A DNA stretch of 64,000 bases from an uncultured Clostridia bacterium (lineage in GTDB: Bacteria; Bacillota; Clostridia; Christensenellales; Borkfalkiaceae): NCBI GenBank assembly GCA_947625555.1, contig CANQOT010000004.1, positions 40,991 through 104,990 of the forward strand, read 5' to 3'. The notes beneath the pieces are model-generated. The model was not told where the DNA came from and did not search any database. It saw only the letters and a program-made list of their open reading frames with translations. Position numbers and translations under genes: made by a program. Below, one piece after another: positions 34,389-43,470 of this stretch (position 1 is the first letter of the stretch; each line of letters starts with the position of its first letter).

Positions 34389-34840
34389 TCCTTGATGTCA
34401 TTCTCGGGCGTGGCCATCTTGCCATCGCTGAATTTGACGTTGAGAACGGGGGCAACGGTCGCGCCGCGGAGGGCCTTGCGGAAATCGCTGGGCGTATGGC
34501 CGAGCGTCCCCTCGTTGGTGGCGAAAGGATAGACTTTGACGTCCTTCCACTTGTTGGCGACGATGAAGGACTTGATCGCGGGAGCGAACGACGACCACCA
34601 CACGGGCGTACCGATGAGAACGGCATCGTATTTGGAGAAATCGATGCGGTAAGGTTTGAGTTGAGGGATATACCCCGTTGCGACCTCGCGCTGGCCGAGG
34701 CCCAAAAGAACATCGTAATCGTCGGGATAGGTCTTGACGGTCTTGATTTCTAAAATATCTGCTTTAAGCGTTTGCGCCATCTTGCGCGCAACGGCACGTG
34801 TATTTCCGCCGAGGGAATAAAACACGATGAGTTTTTTCAT
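34367..34840 (-). CDS. Flavodoxin
   Basis: 157 residues from the ATG at 34840, with GGAGG eight bases upstream. The N-terminal FMN phosphate loop reads FYSLGGNTRAVA, followed by GTPVWWSSFAPAIKSFI and a C-terminal YPFATNEGTLGHTP region. Such proteins act as FMN electron carriers or small NAD(P)H-dependent reductases in anaerobes. It overlaps the methyltransferase gene, implying co-transcription, although a functional link is not evident. Confidence 0.9.
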   Translation of the reverse strand: MKKLIVFYSLGGNTRAVARKMAQTLKADILEIKTVKTYPDDYDVLLGLGQREVATGYIPQLKPYRIDFSKYDAVLIGTPVWWSSFAPAIKSFIVANKWKDVKVYPFATNEGTLGHTPSDFRKALRGATVAPVLNVKFSDGKMATPENDIKEWLSLIQ

Positions 34841-34869
34841 GCGATACCTCCGCATATTATGTCGCAAAT

Positions 34870-34898
34870 ATTATAACATATCGATTTAGAAATGTAAA
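34870..34898 (-). promoter_or_regulatory. Promoter of the flavodoxin gene
   Basis: Minus strand TTTACA (34893-34898), 17-base spacer, TATAAT (34870-34875). Confidence 0.6.
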
Positions 34899-34941
34899 TA
34901 TCCAAAATCAAATTTTTTCACAAATTTTTTTAAGATTTTAC

Positions 34942-34965
34942 AAAAAATCCCGCCCATGGGCGGGA
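34942..34965 (-). terminator. Terminator of the CobW-type gene pair
   Basis: The palindrome TCCCGCCCATGGGCGGGA (34948-34965) is followed on the minus strand by TTTTTT, ending 11 bases after the stop. Confidence 0.8.
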
Positions 34966-34976
34966 AAATTATCCTG

Positions 34977-35924
34977 TCAGAAATAAGTCGCGACTTCCTG
35001 TTCGGGCGGGGACGCATAGTCGAGCGCGGTCGCTTTGAGCACGGGCCCCTCCTGCCCGTAGATGGAATGATAGGCAATGGAGATCTTCGCCGTCACCGTC
35101 ACCCAATCGCGCGTGCGGAGAGGGAGAGAAGAGGCATGCAGACACACGAGCCCGCTGTATGCGATATCCGCCTCGCAGCACGTCATCACATGGCGGCCGA
35201 CGACGATGGTCCCCTGCTTCATCCTGCGGTCGGTGGCGACCAGCCCCTTGAAGCGCACGACCTTCCCCTCGTACTTTTGCATATCTTCGACGAGGTCGCG
35301 GTAGAAAAAGGCATAATCCTTATCTGCGATCTCGATGATGGGAGCATCGATATCGAAGGGAAGCGGATCGACGATGTCGTCGTATTCCGCCTTGCCGCCG
35401 AGGTATTCGTAGACGATCCCCGGGCGCCGCGATACCGCACGGACGATCTTGTGAAATTCCTCCTTGACAAACTCCCCCTTGAAGCGGTTGAACACCACCA
35501 TATCCGCATACTGCACCTTATCAAAGACGAGTTGGCGCATGTTTTGATTGTAGGCGAAAAAGGTGTTGGCGTCGAAGAAGGTCATCACCTGTGCGATGAG
35601 CCAGCCGTCGGGCATCGCCTCGAAGAATTTATCGAGGGTGAGCATGCCGTTGTATTCGACGACGACGCGCCCGGGCCTGTGCTTGTTCATGAGGGCGGTG
35701 AGCGTATCCAAAGAGAGTTCGCTCTGCGAGAGCGTTTCGATCGCGAAGTCCTTCACGGCAAAGCGGGAGGGAGTGTATTCTTCTTCCCCCTCTTCGAGCA
35801 CGAGAAGGAGGGTGCGCTCGCGCGGTTCGTCGAAGCGCGGGTCCTCAAACGTCTCCTGAATGAATTTGGTTTTCCCCGATTCGAGAAATCCGAGGAAGAG
35901 ATAAACGGGAATTTCCTTTGCCAT
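34977..35924 (-). CDS. CobW/P47K-like GTPase fused to a YcgQ/DUF1980-like C-terminal domain
   Basis: 315 residues. The N-terminal part is a G3E-like GTPase with P-loop GFLESGKTKF, a divergent Walker B region (RVVVEYNGML) and the base-recognition candidate VVFNRFK. The last 90 residues (QGTIVVGRHVMTCCEADIAYSGLVC, then RDWVTVTAKI) resemble the C-terminal domain of YcgQ/TIGR03943 proteins, which in other bacteria pair with permeases and CobW GTPases. It lies one base after the His/Asp-rich CobW gene, so the two probably act together in metal handling. Function is inferred from context. Confidence 0.75.
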   Translation of the reverse strand: MAKEIPVYLFLGFLESGKTKFIQETFEDPRFDEPRERTLLLVLEEGEEEYTPSRFAVKDFAIETLSQSELSLDTLTALMNKHRPGRVVVEYNGMLTLDKFFEAMPDGWLIAQVMTFFDANTFFAYNQNMRQLVFDKVQYADMVVFNRFKGEFVKEEFHKIVRAVSRRPGIVYEYLGGKAEYDDIVDPLPFDIDAPIIEIADKDYAFFYRDLVEDMQKYEGKVVRFKGLVATDRRMKQGTIVVGRHVMTCCEADIAYSGLVCLHASSLPLRTRDWVTVTAKISIAYHSIYGQEGPVLKATALDYASPPEQEVATYF

Positions 35925-35925
35925 A

Positions 35926-37053
35926 TCAGCCTAAAATGAGCTCTTCGAGCTTCTTTTCGTTCAGATCGCAACCGATGACGCACAACCTGCCCGTGACGGC
36001 GGCAGCGCCGGTGCGGATATCGGGTTCACCGGGGACATAGTCGAAATAGAACCAGTCCTCTCCCCCGTCTACGATACCCTTTGCGCGGAGGATCTGCCCG
36101 TATTCGCCCGTGCCGAGGGCGGTAAGGATCTCTTCGAGGCCCTCTTTTGTGAAGATCTTCGCGGTCTCCCTTCCCCAGCTCGTGAACACCTCGTCGGCAT
36201 GGTGGTGGTGGTGATGGTGATGATGGTGGTGGCATTCGCAATCGGGGTCGTCGCACTCCCCCTCCTCATGATGGTGATGATGTTCATGTTCGTCATCGTC
36301 ATCGTCCTCATCCTCCTCATCATCGTCATCGTCGTCATCATCGTCATCGTGGTGATGATGGTGACAGCCGCATTCTTCGTCATCATGATGGTGATGGTGG
36401 TGATGATGGCATTCGTGCTCTTCTTCTTGCTCCTCTTCGGCGAGGCGTTTGAGCTCGGCCTCGAGGGATTGGGTCTGCTGCATCGCGAGAAGGATATCTT
36501 TGCCCGAGAGCTTCTCCCAATCGGTCGTGATGATGGTGACCGCGGTATGCTCTTTGAGAAGGGCGACGGCCTCCTCCACCTTGTTCCTGTCGGAGGTGTG
36601 CGAAAGGACGATACAGCTTGCGTTTTCCACCTGGTCGAGGAAAAATTCGCCGAAGTTTTTGAGGTACATCTTGCACTTTTTCGCATCGACGACGGTGCAG
36701 AAGGCGTTGAGCTTGCTATCGGGAACATCGGCGCGGCGGACTGCCTTGATGACGTCGGAGAGTTTGCCGACGCCCGAGGGTTCGATGATGATGCGCTGCG
36801 GGTGGAACTTTTCGGCCACATCTTTGAGCGCCTTGGAGAAATCGCCGACGAGCGAACAGCAGATGCACCCCGAGTTCATCTCGGTGATGTTGATCCCGGC
36901 ATCCTGCAAAAATCCGCCGTCTACGCCGATCTCGCCGAATTCATTTTCGATGAGGACGACCTGTTCGCCCCGATAGGCCTCTTGGATAAGCTTTTTGATG
37001 AGCGTCGTCTTGCCTGCGCCCAAAAAACCCGAAAAAATGTCGATCTTGATCAT
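35926..37053 (-). CDS. CobW/ZNG-family GTPase with a His/Asp-rich metal-binding tract
   Basis: 375 residues. G3E GTPase: P-loop FLGAGKTTL, IENEFGEIGVD, the metal motif GCICC (Cys63, 65, 66), IIEPSGVG and a C-terminal CobW_C domain (about 290-375). Between them, residues 209-287 are almost only His, Asp, Glu and Cys: about 31 histidines in five blocks and a run of ten Asp. Relatives insert or traffic Zn, Co or nitrile-hydratase metals; the tract should bind several divalent ions. No Zur-type site was identified upstream. Confidence 0.9.
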   Translation of the reverse strand: MIKIDIFSGFLGAGKTTLIKKLIQEAYRGEQVVLIENEFGEIGVDGGFLQDAGINITEMNSGCICCSLVGDFSKALKDVAEKFHPQRIIIEPSGVGKLSDVIKAVRRADVPDSKLNAFCTVVDAKKCKMYLKNFGEFFLDQVENASCIVLSHTSDRNKVEEAVALLKEHTAVTIITTDWEKLSGKDILLAMQQTQSLEAELKRLAEEEQEEEHECHHHHHHHHDDEECGCHHHHHDDDDDDDDDDEEDEDDDDDEHEHHHHHEEGECDDPDCECHHHHHHHHHHHADEVFTSWGRETAKIFTKEGLEEILTALGTGEYGQILRAKGIVDGGEDWFYFDYVPGEPDIRTGAAAVTGRLCVIGCDLNEKKLEELILG

Positions 37054-37128
37054 TGTAAAGCCTCTGATATGATTTTATTCGTCTTGTATATACCCCTCTT
37101 GAAGGGCGATTCAAACATCTTTTTCAAC

Positions 37129-37156
37129 AAAAATCATGGCGGAATAAAATTCCGCC
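37129..37156 (-). terminator. Terminator of the M29 aminopeptidase gene
   Basis: GGCGGAAT (37138-37145) pairs with ATTCCGCC (37149-37156), with T residues following on the minus strand. Confidence 0.65.
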
Positions 37157-37190
37157 GTGATATCCTCGGGATACGATCGTGCTTACGACC

Positions 37191-38420
37191 TTAAAACGCC
37201 CAGTTCCCGTCCTTGAAGATCTGCACGCGCTCGCCGCTCTTGGTGACGCCGACGATCTCGAGGTCCTCGGAGCCGATCATAAAGTCGACGTGGATGACGC
37301 TGTCGTTGATGCCCTTTTCCTTGATCTCCTCCTTCGACATGCGCTCGTAGCCGCGCAGGCATTCGTTGAAGCCCCTGCCGAGGGCGAGGTGGCAGCTGGC
37401 ATTCTCGTCGAAGAGGGTGTTATAGAAGAGGATCCCCGAATTGTTGATGGGAGAATCGTATGCGATGAGCGCGCATTCGCCGAGCATGCAGGCGCCCTCG
37501 TCCATCGCGATCATCTTTTCGAGAAGGTGCTGGTTCTTCTTCGCCTTGACCTCGACGGCCTTACCCCCTTCGAAGCGGACGGTGAAGTCCTCGATGAGTT
37601 CGCCTTGGTAGGAAAGCGGCTTGGTGGAATGCACGATGCCCTCCGCAACGCCCGCCTTGGGAGAGATGAAGATCTCCTCGGAGGGAATGTTGGGGTTGAA
37701 GTACTTCCCGTCCACCGTCTCCTCGCCGCCCCCGCAAAAGACGCTGTTTTCGATGAGCCCCACCTTGAAATCGGTGCCGTTTTTGGATTTATATTCGAGG
37801 GAGACGAGTTTGAGCTTATTGAGGTAGTCGCACTTTGCGGCGAGTTCGTCGTTATGGTGCAGCCATGCGCGCACGGGATCGGGCCCGTCGGCGCGCGAGG
37901 CCTTCAAAATGGCGTCCCAAAGGGCGTCGACCGCGGTATTGCCGAGTTTGAGATCGGGGAACACCTTCTTCGCCCATGCCTTGCCGGGGACGGCCGCGAT
38001 GCACCATTGATATTTGTTCTCCATCTCGTCGCGGAAGGGCTTGATGATCTTGGAGCGCGCACTGCGGACCCGCGTGAAGAGTTCTTGATCCATTCCCGCA
38101 AGCCCGTCGGGATCCTCCGATTCGAGGTAGAGCATCGCGGGGAGCTCTTCGACACGGTGTTCGAGCTTGGCGATCTCCCACTTTTCGATCTTTTCGAGCG
38201 TCGCTTCCTTCTGATATTTATAGTGGAGCGGAACGAGGTTTTGGTGCGACCATTCGACGGTCACCTTTCCCGCACCCGCGCGGTAGAGTTCTTCCACCAC
38301 CATCTCGACGAACTCGGGCTGGTCGAGCTCGGCCTGAACGACGACCCACTGCCCCTTCCTCACGTTGATGCCCGTCTTGGCGAGGAGCTTTGCATACCTG
38401 CGAAGTTGTAATTTGTTCAT
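37191..38420 (-). CDS. M29-family aminopeptidase (AmpS/PepS type)
   Basis: 409 residues. Members are dimeric metallo-aminopeptidases of the cytoplasm that use two Zn or Co ions. The N-terminal domain starts LRRYAKLLAKTGINVRKGQWVVVQ; the catalytic half contains metal-ligand candidates in PSEEIFISP (Glu), LGECALIAYDSPINNSGILFYNTLFDENASCHLALGRG (Glu, His) and VIHVDFMIGS (His, Asp). All match the usual family layout. AAGGAGAG precedes the ATG. Confidence 0.92.
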   Translation of the reverse strand: MNKLQLRRYAKLLAKTGINVRKGQWVVVQAELDQPEFVEMVVEELYRAGAGKVTVEWSHQNLVPLHYKYQKEATLEKIEKWEIAKLEHRVEELPAMLYLESEDPDGLAGMDQELFTRVRSARSKIIKPFRDEMENKYQWCIAAVPGKAWAKKVFPDLKLGNTAVDALWDAILKASRADGPDPVRAWLHHNDELAAKCDYLNKLKLVSLEYKSKNGTDFKVGLIENSVFCGGGEETVDGKYFNPNIPSEEIFISPKAGVAEGIVHSTKPLSYQGELIEDFTVRFEGGKAVEVKAKKNQHLLEKMIAMDEGACMLGECALIAYDSPINNSGILFYNTLFDENASCHLALGRGFNECLRGYERMSKEEIKEKGINDSVIHVDFMIGSEDLEIVGVTKSGERVQIFKDGNWAF

Positions 38421-38468
38421 GTTTCTCTCCTTGTTATGGATATTTTCTATGTTTTTTGGGATTATGTT

Positions 38469-38492
38469 AAGTACTATGTCAGATAGAGTACT
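38469..38492. repeat. Palindromic intergenic repeat, degenerate (copy c)
   Basis: AAGTACTATGTCAGA (38469-38483) is the element in reverse orientation (TCTGACATAGTACTT), followed by TAGAGTACT, so that two AGTACT palindromes frame the core. It overlaps the last codons and the stop of nrdG. Confidence 0.6.
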
Positions 38493-38995
38493 ACTTTATT
38501 TTGCTCCAAAGTGCGTTTGACGTCGATGACGCGCTGGTTGGAGGAACCGCGGAATTTCAAGCGGATATCCTTCAACTCTTCGACGAAGGGCCCGTCCACC
38601 AAAACGTCGAGGCAGGCGATGAGTTCGCGCGTGACCTCGCAGCTCGCATGCGGCTCGGCGATCCCCCCGTCCCGGAAGGTGTAACCCGTATAGCACCAGA
38701 TCGTCTTTTGCGGGAAGCGCGCGCGGACCTTCTTCAAAAAGGGCAACAGTCCCCTCTGGTTGGCGGGCTCGAAGGGATCCCCGCCGAGGAGGGAAAGCCC
38801 CGCGATGTAGTCGGGGGCAAGCGCTTCCATCACCTCTTGCTCGAACGCCCCATCGAAGGGCCTCCCATAGCTGAAATCCCATGCGACGGCGTTGAAGCAA
38901 TTCTTGCAATGCCTCGTACAACCCGAAACGAAGAGGGATACTCGAACTCCCTCTCCGTTTGCAATATCCGTCTTTTTGATCTCGGCAATGTTCAT
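38474..38995 (-). CDS. nrdG: Anaerobic ribonucleotide reductase activating protein
   Basis: 173 residues from the ATG at 38995 (MNIAEIKKTDIANGEGVRVS). Radical-SAM enzyme that generates the glycyl radical on NrdD. The cluster motif CTRHCKNC (CX3CX2C) and the SAM-site segment LSLLGGDPFEPAN are intact. The frame is open further upstream into nrdD, but this start matches the family. It follows nrdD by 35 bases. The last codons overlap repeat copy c. Confidence 0.95.
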   Translation of the reverse strand: MNIAEIKKTDIANGEGVRVSLFVSGCTRHCKNCFNAVAWDFSYGRPFDGAFEQEVMEALAPDYIAGLSLLGGDPFEPANQRGLLPFLKKVRARFPQKTIWCYTGYTFRDGGIAEPHASCEVTRELIACLDVLVDGPFVEELKDIRLKFRGSSNQRVIDVKRTLEQNKVVLYLT

Positions 38996-39030
38996 GGTTT
39001 CGTTTCTTTCGCGGGATCCCCCCGCCCGTC

Positions 39031-41199
39031 TTACAGGTGAAGGACGCGGTCGCGGATCTCCTGCGTGCGGCCCTGGTTCCAGTATTGCGTGCCGATGTAG
39101 CCGCAAGTACGGCGGGCGACGTTCATCTTGTTCTGGTCGCGGTTATGGCAGTGCGGGCACTCCCAAAGGAGCTTCCCGTCCTCCTCGACGATCTTGATCT
39201 CGCCGTCGTAGCCGCAGACCTGGCAGAAATCGCTCTTGGTATTGAGCTCCGCATACATGATATTCTCGTAGATGTACTGCATCACGGCGAGCACCGCGGG
39301 AATATTATCCTGCATGTTGGGCACTTCGACATAGGAGATCGCGCCGCCCGGCGAAAGCTGCTGGAACTCGCTCTCGAATTTGAGCTTGGTGAACGCGTCG
39401 ATCTTCTCGGTGACGTGCACATGGTAGCTGTTGGTGATGTAGTTCTTATCGGTGACGCCGGGGATGATGCCGAACCGCTGTTGCAGGCACTTTGCAAACT
39501 TATAGGTCGTGCTCTCGAGAGGCGTGCCGTAGAGCGAAAAGTCGATGTTATGTTTTGCCTTCCATTCCTTGCACTTGTCGTTCATGTGCTGCATCACGGA
39601 GAGCGCGAAGGGCTTGGCCTCGGGATCGGTATGCGACTTGCCCGTCATGTACTTGACGCACTCATAGAGCCCCGCATAGCCGAGCGAAATGGTCGAATAT
39701 CCGCCATAGAGAAGTTTATCGATGGGTTCGCCCTTTTTGAGGCGGGCGAGCGCGCCGTACTGCCAAAGGATGGGCGCGGCGTCGGAGAGCGTGCCCTTCA
39801 ACCTGTTATGACGGTACAAGAGCGCGCGGTAGCAGATATCGAGGCGCTCGTCGAAGATCTTCCAGAACTCGTCCATATCGCCCTTGGAAGAGAGCGCGAC
39901 GTCGACGAGGTTGATGGTGACGACCCCCTGGTTGAAGCGGCCGTAGTACTTCGGCTTGCCGTTTTCGTCGACATAGGGCGTGAGGAAGCTGCGGCAGCCC
40001 ATACAGGTGTAGCAGTGCCCCTCACCGTTCTTGTCGACCTTGAATTGGAGCATCTTCTTCTCGGAGATATAGTCAGGCACCATGCGCTTGGCCGTGCACT
40101 TTGCGGCGAGCTCCGTAAGGTACCAATACTTGCTGCCCTCGCGGACATTATCCTCTTCAAGCACATAGATGAGCTTGGGGAAGGCGGGCGTCACCCATAC
40201 GCCCTTTTCGTTTTTCACGCCTTGGATGCGCTGGTTGAGCGTTTCCTCGATGATCATGGCGAGATCGTCGCGTTCCCGCTCGCTGCGCGCCTCGCCGAGG
40301 TACATAAAGACGGTGACGAAGGGAGCTTGCCCGTTCGTCGTGAGGAGCGTGACGACTTGATATTGGATGGTCTGGATGCCCCTGCGAATCTCGTCGCGGA
40401 GACGGCGCTCGGTGATCTTATCGATGGTCTCCTGCATGACGGCGACGTCGCGAAGCTCCTCCATAACTTCGGAGCGGATCTTCTGGCGGCTGATATCGAC
40501 GAAGGGCGCGAGGTGGGTCAAAGAGATGCTCTGCCCGCCGTATTGGTTGGAAGCGACCTGCGCGATGATCTGCGTCGCGATGTTGCACGCCGTGGAGAAG
40601 GAATGCGGCTTCTCGATGAAGGTGCCCGAGATGACCGTGCCGTTTTGGAGCATGTCCTCGAGATTGACGAGGTCGCAGTTGTGCATATGCTGGGCAAAAT
40701 AATCCATATCGTGGAAATGGATGAGCCCTTGATCGTGCGCCTCGACGATCTCGCGCGGCAAGAGGATACGGCGCGTAAGGTCCTTGGAGACCTCGCCCGC
40801 CATATAGTCGCGCTGCACGGAGTTGACCGTGGGATTTTTATTGGAGTTTTCCTGCTTGACCTCTTCGTTGTTGCACTCGATGAGGGTCAGGATCTGATCG
40901 TCGATGGTATTCTTCTTGCGGGCGAGCGCGCGGGCATAGCGATATGTGACATATTTGCGGGCCACGGCAAACGCCTTCTGATCCATGATCTGGTTCTCGA
41001 CATAGTCCTGGATCTCCTCGACGTTCACGGCCCTGTTGAGATCGCTCGCAAGGCCGGCGACGCGGTCGGCAATGAGCTCGATCTGCTCGTCGGTGAGGCG
41101 GTTCGCCTCGCTCACTTCGTTGTTCGCCTTCTGCACGGCATTTATGATTTTACGGATATCGAAGGCAACCTCCGCTCCGTTCCGCTTGATGATCTTCAT
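39031..41199 (-). CDS. nrdD: Anaerobic ribonucleoside-triphosphate reductase
   Basis: 722 residues from the ATG at 41199, which has AAGGAG upstream. An N-terminal ATP-cone (KIIKRNGAEVAFDIRKI) is followed by the class III barrel. The C-terminal Zn site CQVCGYDG...CPHC precedes the glycyl-radical segment RRTCGYIGTQYWNQGR. It reduces NTPs to dNTPs without oxygen, so the organism can make DNA anaerobically. It heads the nrdDG operon under the promoter at 41300-41328. Confidence 0.97.
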   Translation of the reverse strand: MKIIKRNGAEVAFDIRKIINAVQKANNEVSEANRLTDEQIELIADRVAGLASDLNRAVNVEEIQDYVENQIMDQKAFAVARKYVTYRYARALARKKNTIDDQILTLIECNNEEVKQENSNKNPTVNSVQRDYMAGEVSKDLTRRILLPREIVEAHDQGLIHFHDMDYFAQHMHNCDLVNLEDMLQNGTVISGTFIEKPHSFSTACNIATQIIAQVASNQYGGQSISLTHLAPFVDISRQKIRSEVMEELRDVAVMQETIDKITERRLRDEIRRGIQTIQYQVVTLLTTNGQAPFVTVFMYLGEARSERERDDLAMIIEETLNQRIQGVKNEKGVWVTPAFPKLIYVLEEDNVREGSKYWYLTELAAKCTAKRMVPDYISEKKMLQFKVDKNGEGHCYTCMGCRSFLTPYVDENGKPKYYGRFNQGVVTINLVDVALSSKGDMDEFWKIFDERLDICYRALLYRHNRLKGTLSDAAPILWQYGALARLKKGEPIDKLLYGGYSTISLGYAGLYECVKYMTGKSHTDPEAKPFALSVMQHMNDKCKEWKAKHNIDFSLYGTPLESTTYKFAKCLQQRFGIIPGVTDKNYITNSYHVHVTEKIDAFTKLKFESEFQQLSPGGAISYVEVPNMQDNIPAVLAVMQYIYENIMYAELNTKSDFCQVCGYDGEIKIVEEDGKLLWECPHCHNRDQNKMNVARRTCGYIGTQYWNQGRTQEIRDRVLHL

Positions 41200-41299
41200 C
41201 TCGATACTCCTTGGTTGGTCCTTTTGATTTTTTGGGCGTCTCCCCCTCTTCCGCGGCGAAGGAGAGACAAAAAGCGTCCCCTTCGAAGGGAACGTTCCC

Positions 41300-41328
41300 A
41301 TTATACAACGGCCTATTCCAAATGTCAA
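41300..41328 (-). promoter_or_regulatory. Sigma-A promoter of nrdDG
   Basis: Minus strand TTGACA (41323-41328), 17-base spacer, TATAAT (41300-41305); leader about 95 bases. No NrdR-box pair was recognised. Confidence 0.8.
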
Positions 41329-41350
41329 GGGGTTTCCCCCATATTTTGGT

Positions 41351-41391
41351 AAAAAATTTTCCGCACACCACTACATCTTGTGGTTGTGCGG
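41351..41391 (-). terminator. Terminator after the PfkB-family kinase gene
   Basis: CCGCACACCAC (41361-41371) pairs with GTGG-TTGTGCGG (41380-41391) with one bulge, followed by six T on the minus strand. Confidence 0.7.
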
Positions 41392-41462
41392 AATTTTAGC
41401 GAATTTTGCCGTGTGAAACGAAAGGCGCAAAAGTTACACGCAAAGAGCCACGAAAAGGACGC

Positions 41463-42386
41463 TCAAAACTTGGATACGGTGAGGCCGTCGTAGATCTCTA
41501 TGTACTTCTGTTTTGTGAAGGAAACGGTGCCGTACGTGGTCACGGTGGCGGTGCCTGCGGCCACGCCCGCCCGAAGGATCTCGGCGAGGCCCGCCCCCTT
41601 CTGCATCTTGATGGCGGCGGCCGCGACCATCCCGTCGCCCGCGCCCACCGTGGAATTGACGGCGACGTTGATGCTCTTACAATAATAGCTCTCCGTGCCG
41701 TTCGTGATGACGGCCCCGTCCCTTCCGAGGGAGAGAAGCACCGTACGGGCGCCGCGGTCCAAAAGTTCACCGCACGCGGCGAGCACGTCGCTACGGTCTT
41801 TCAGTTCCCTTCCGAGAGAGTGTTCGAGCTCCTCGCGGTTGGGTTTGACGAGATCCACCCCCGCATCGAGCGCCGCAAACAGCCTTGCTCCTTCGGTATC
41901 CGCAATGCGGAGAGACCGTTTATCGACCGCACACAGGATATCGCGATAGTAGGAAACGTCCACGCCTCGGGGCAATCCGCCCGAGACGACGGTGACGTTC
42001 GCTTCCTTCGAGAGCATTTTGACGGCGGAGAGCAGTTCGTTCAGCTTTTCGGGCTTGACGACGGCGCCGACGTCGTTGATCTCGGTGAGCATGGATTTAT
42101 CGTCGATGACCTTATAGTTCTCGCGGACGCGGCCCTCATTCCAGATGAAGGCGGAGGGAACCCCTTCCTGAGCGAGTTCGGCCTCGAAGGAGGCGCCGTT
42201 TTCGCGGTACATAAAGCCTGTCGTTTTCGCCTCGTATCCGAGGCGGCTCACGCCGATCGCAACGTTGATCGCCTTCCCCGTAAAGGAAAGCGACTTGCTT
42301 TTGACGACGTTCATCTTGCCGATGTTGAGCGCATCCACCTCGACGGTGACATCGACGCTGGGGCTCATGCAGACGGTTAAAATCAT
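41463..42386 (-). CDS. PfkB-family sugar kinase (1-phosphofructokinase-like)
   Basis: 307 residues. Ribokinase-fold kinase: the N-terminal MILTVCMSPSVDVTVEVD and SFTGKAINVAIGVSRLG resemble 1-phosphofructokinase and tagatose-6-phosphate kinase; SGGLPRGVDVSYY and the C-terminal anion-hole motif NSTVGAGDGMVAAAA with the catalytic Asp are intact. It lies 10 bases after pfkA, so it likely acts in glycolysis or fructose use. No PTS gene is nearby to confirm fructose-1-phosphate as substrate. Confidence 0.85.
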   Translation of the reverse strand: MILTVCMSPSVDVTVEVDALNIGKMNVVKSKSLSFTGKAINVAIGVSRLGYEAKTTGFMYRENGASFEAELAQEGVPSAFIWNEGRVRENYKVIDDKSMLTEINDVGAVVKPEKLNELLSAVKMLSKEANVTVVSGGLPRGVDVSYYRDILCAVDKRSLRIADTEGARLFAALDAGVDLVKPNREELEHSLGRELKDRSDVLAACGELLDRGARTVLLSLGRDGAVITNGTESYYCKSINVAVNSTVGAGDGMVAAAAIKMQKGAGLAEILRAGVAAGTATVTTYGTVSFTKQKYIEIYDGLTVSKF

Positions 42387-42396
42387 GCCATTCCTC

Positions 42397-43359
42397 TCAC
42401 ATCGAGATCGTTTGCAATGTTTCGTAGAGTTTGCTGTCGAAGCGCTTCTTCATGGAGACCGCCTCGATGATATCGAAGTCGACGATCTCGTTCTTGCGGA
42501 TGCCGACGACGCGGTTGGCAGCTCCGCCGTGAAGGAGCGTTACCGCCCTGTTGCCGAGACGGGCGCCGAGCACGCGATCTGCCATGGTGGGCATCCCGCC
42601 GCGCTGGATATGCCCGATATTGGTCGCGCGGACATCGTATTTCACGAGGGAGCGGATGCGCTCTGCGAATGCTTCGCCGCTCATGACGCCCTCCGCTACG
42701 ATGATGATGTTGCAGTGTTTGCCGGCCGCACGCGTTTTTTCGATGCGAGCGGCGATCTCCCCGATATCATAGGGAGCTTCGGGGAGGACGACTGTGTCCG
42801 CGCCCGTCGCGAGCCCCGTATAGAGGGCGATATCGCCGCAATGGCGCCCCATCACTTCGACGACGGCGACGCGCTCGTGCGATTCCATCGTATCGCGAAG
42901 TTTGTCGACGGCATCGATGCAGGTATTCACAGCCGTATCGAACCCGAGGGTGTAGTCGGTATATTCGAGATCGTTATCAATGGTACCGGGAATGCCGATC
43001 GTGGAGACGCCGTATTGTTCCGTAAGCATCTTGGCGCCCATGAAAGAACCGTCGCCGCCGATGACGACGAGCCCCTCGATCCCGTATTTTCTGAGCGTTG
43101 CGGCCGCCTTGTCCTGCCCCTCTTTCTCCAAAAGTTCGAGGCAGCGCGCCGTGCGAAGGATGGTGCCGCCGCGGGAAGCGATATTCGAGACGGAGCCCGC
43201 GTCCATGGGAACGAGCTCGTCATCGATGAGCCCCGCATAGCCGCGCATGACGCCGTAGACTTCCATCCCGTAGTGGACCGCAGTCCTGACGGCCGCACGG
43301 ATGGCCGCATTCATACCGGGGGCGTCGCCGCCGCTCGTAAGTAATCCGATACGCTTCAT
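42397..43359 (-). CDS. pfkA: ATP-dependent 6-phosphofructokinase
   Basis: 320 residues from the ATG at 43359 (MKRIGLLTSGGDAPGMN), with GGAGG upstream. It commits fructose-6-phosphate to glycolysis. Landmarks: GGDGSFMGA (ATP/Mg), PGTIDNDLEYTDYTLGFDTA with the catalytic Asp, VEVMGRHCGDIAL, and LGHIQRGG-like IGHIQRGGMPTMADR. A TATAAT box (minus strand, 43404-43409) lies upstream, but without a good -35. The gene follows dnaE, a common clostridial order. Confidence 0.96.
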   Translation of the reverse strand: MKRIGLLTSGGDAPGMNAAIRAAVRTAVHYGMEVYGVMRGYAGLIDDELVPMDAGSVSNIASRGGTILRTARCLELLEKEGQDKAAATLRKYGIEGLVVIGGDGSFMGAKMLTEQYGVSTIGIPGTIDNDLEYTDYTLGFDTAVNTCIDAVDKLRDTMESHERVAVVEVMGRHCGDIALYTGLATGADTVVLPEAPYDIGEIAARIEKTRAAGKHCNIIIVAEGVMSGEAFAERIRSLVKYDVRATNIGHIQRGGMPTMADRVLGARLGNRAVTLLHGGAANRVVGIRKNEIVDFDIIEAVSMKKRFDSKLYETLQTISM

Positions 43360-43470
43360 ATAGTTCCTCCGATGATTTCCTCTCAAAATGTTACCGATTT
43401 ATGATTATAGCAGATTCCACCCGAAAATGGAAGAGGATTTTTTGTTTTTTTTGGATAATCTTTGCAAAAC

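Noticed and set aside
36190..36430. Possible microsatellite or CRISPR-like repeat
   Set aside because: The repetition is made of His and Asp codons within an intact reading frame, with no repeat-spacer organisation. No CRISPR array was seen anywhere in the window.
36199..37194. Hydrophobic plus-strand frame rich in Val, Met and Ile
   Set aside because: It is the antisense of the His/Asp-rich tract of the CobW-type gene; GTG/ATG codons on that strand only mimic membrane helices.
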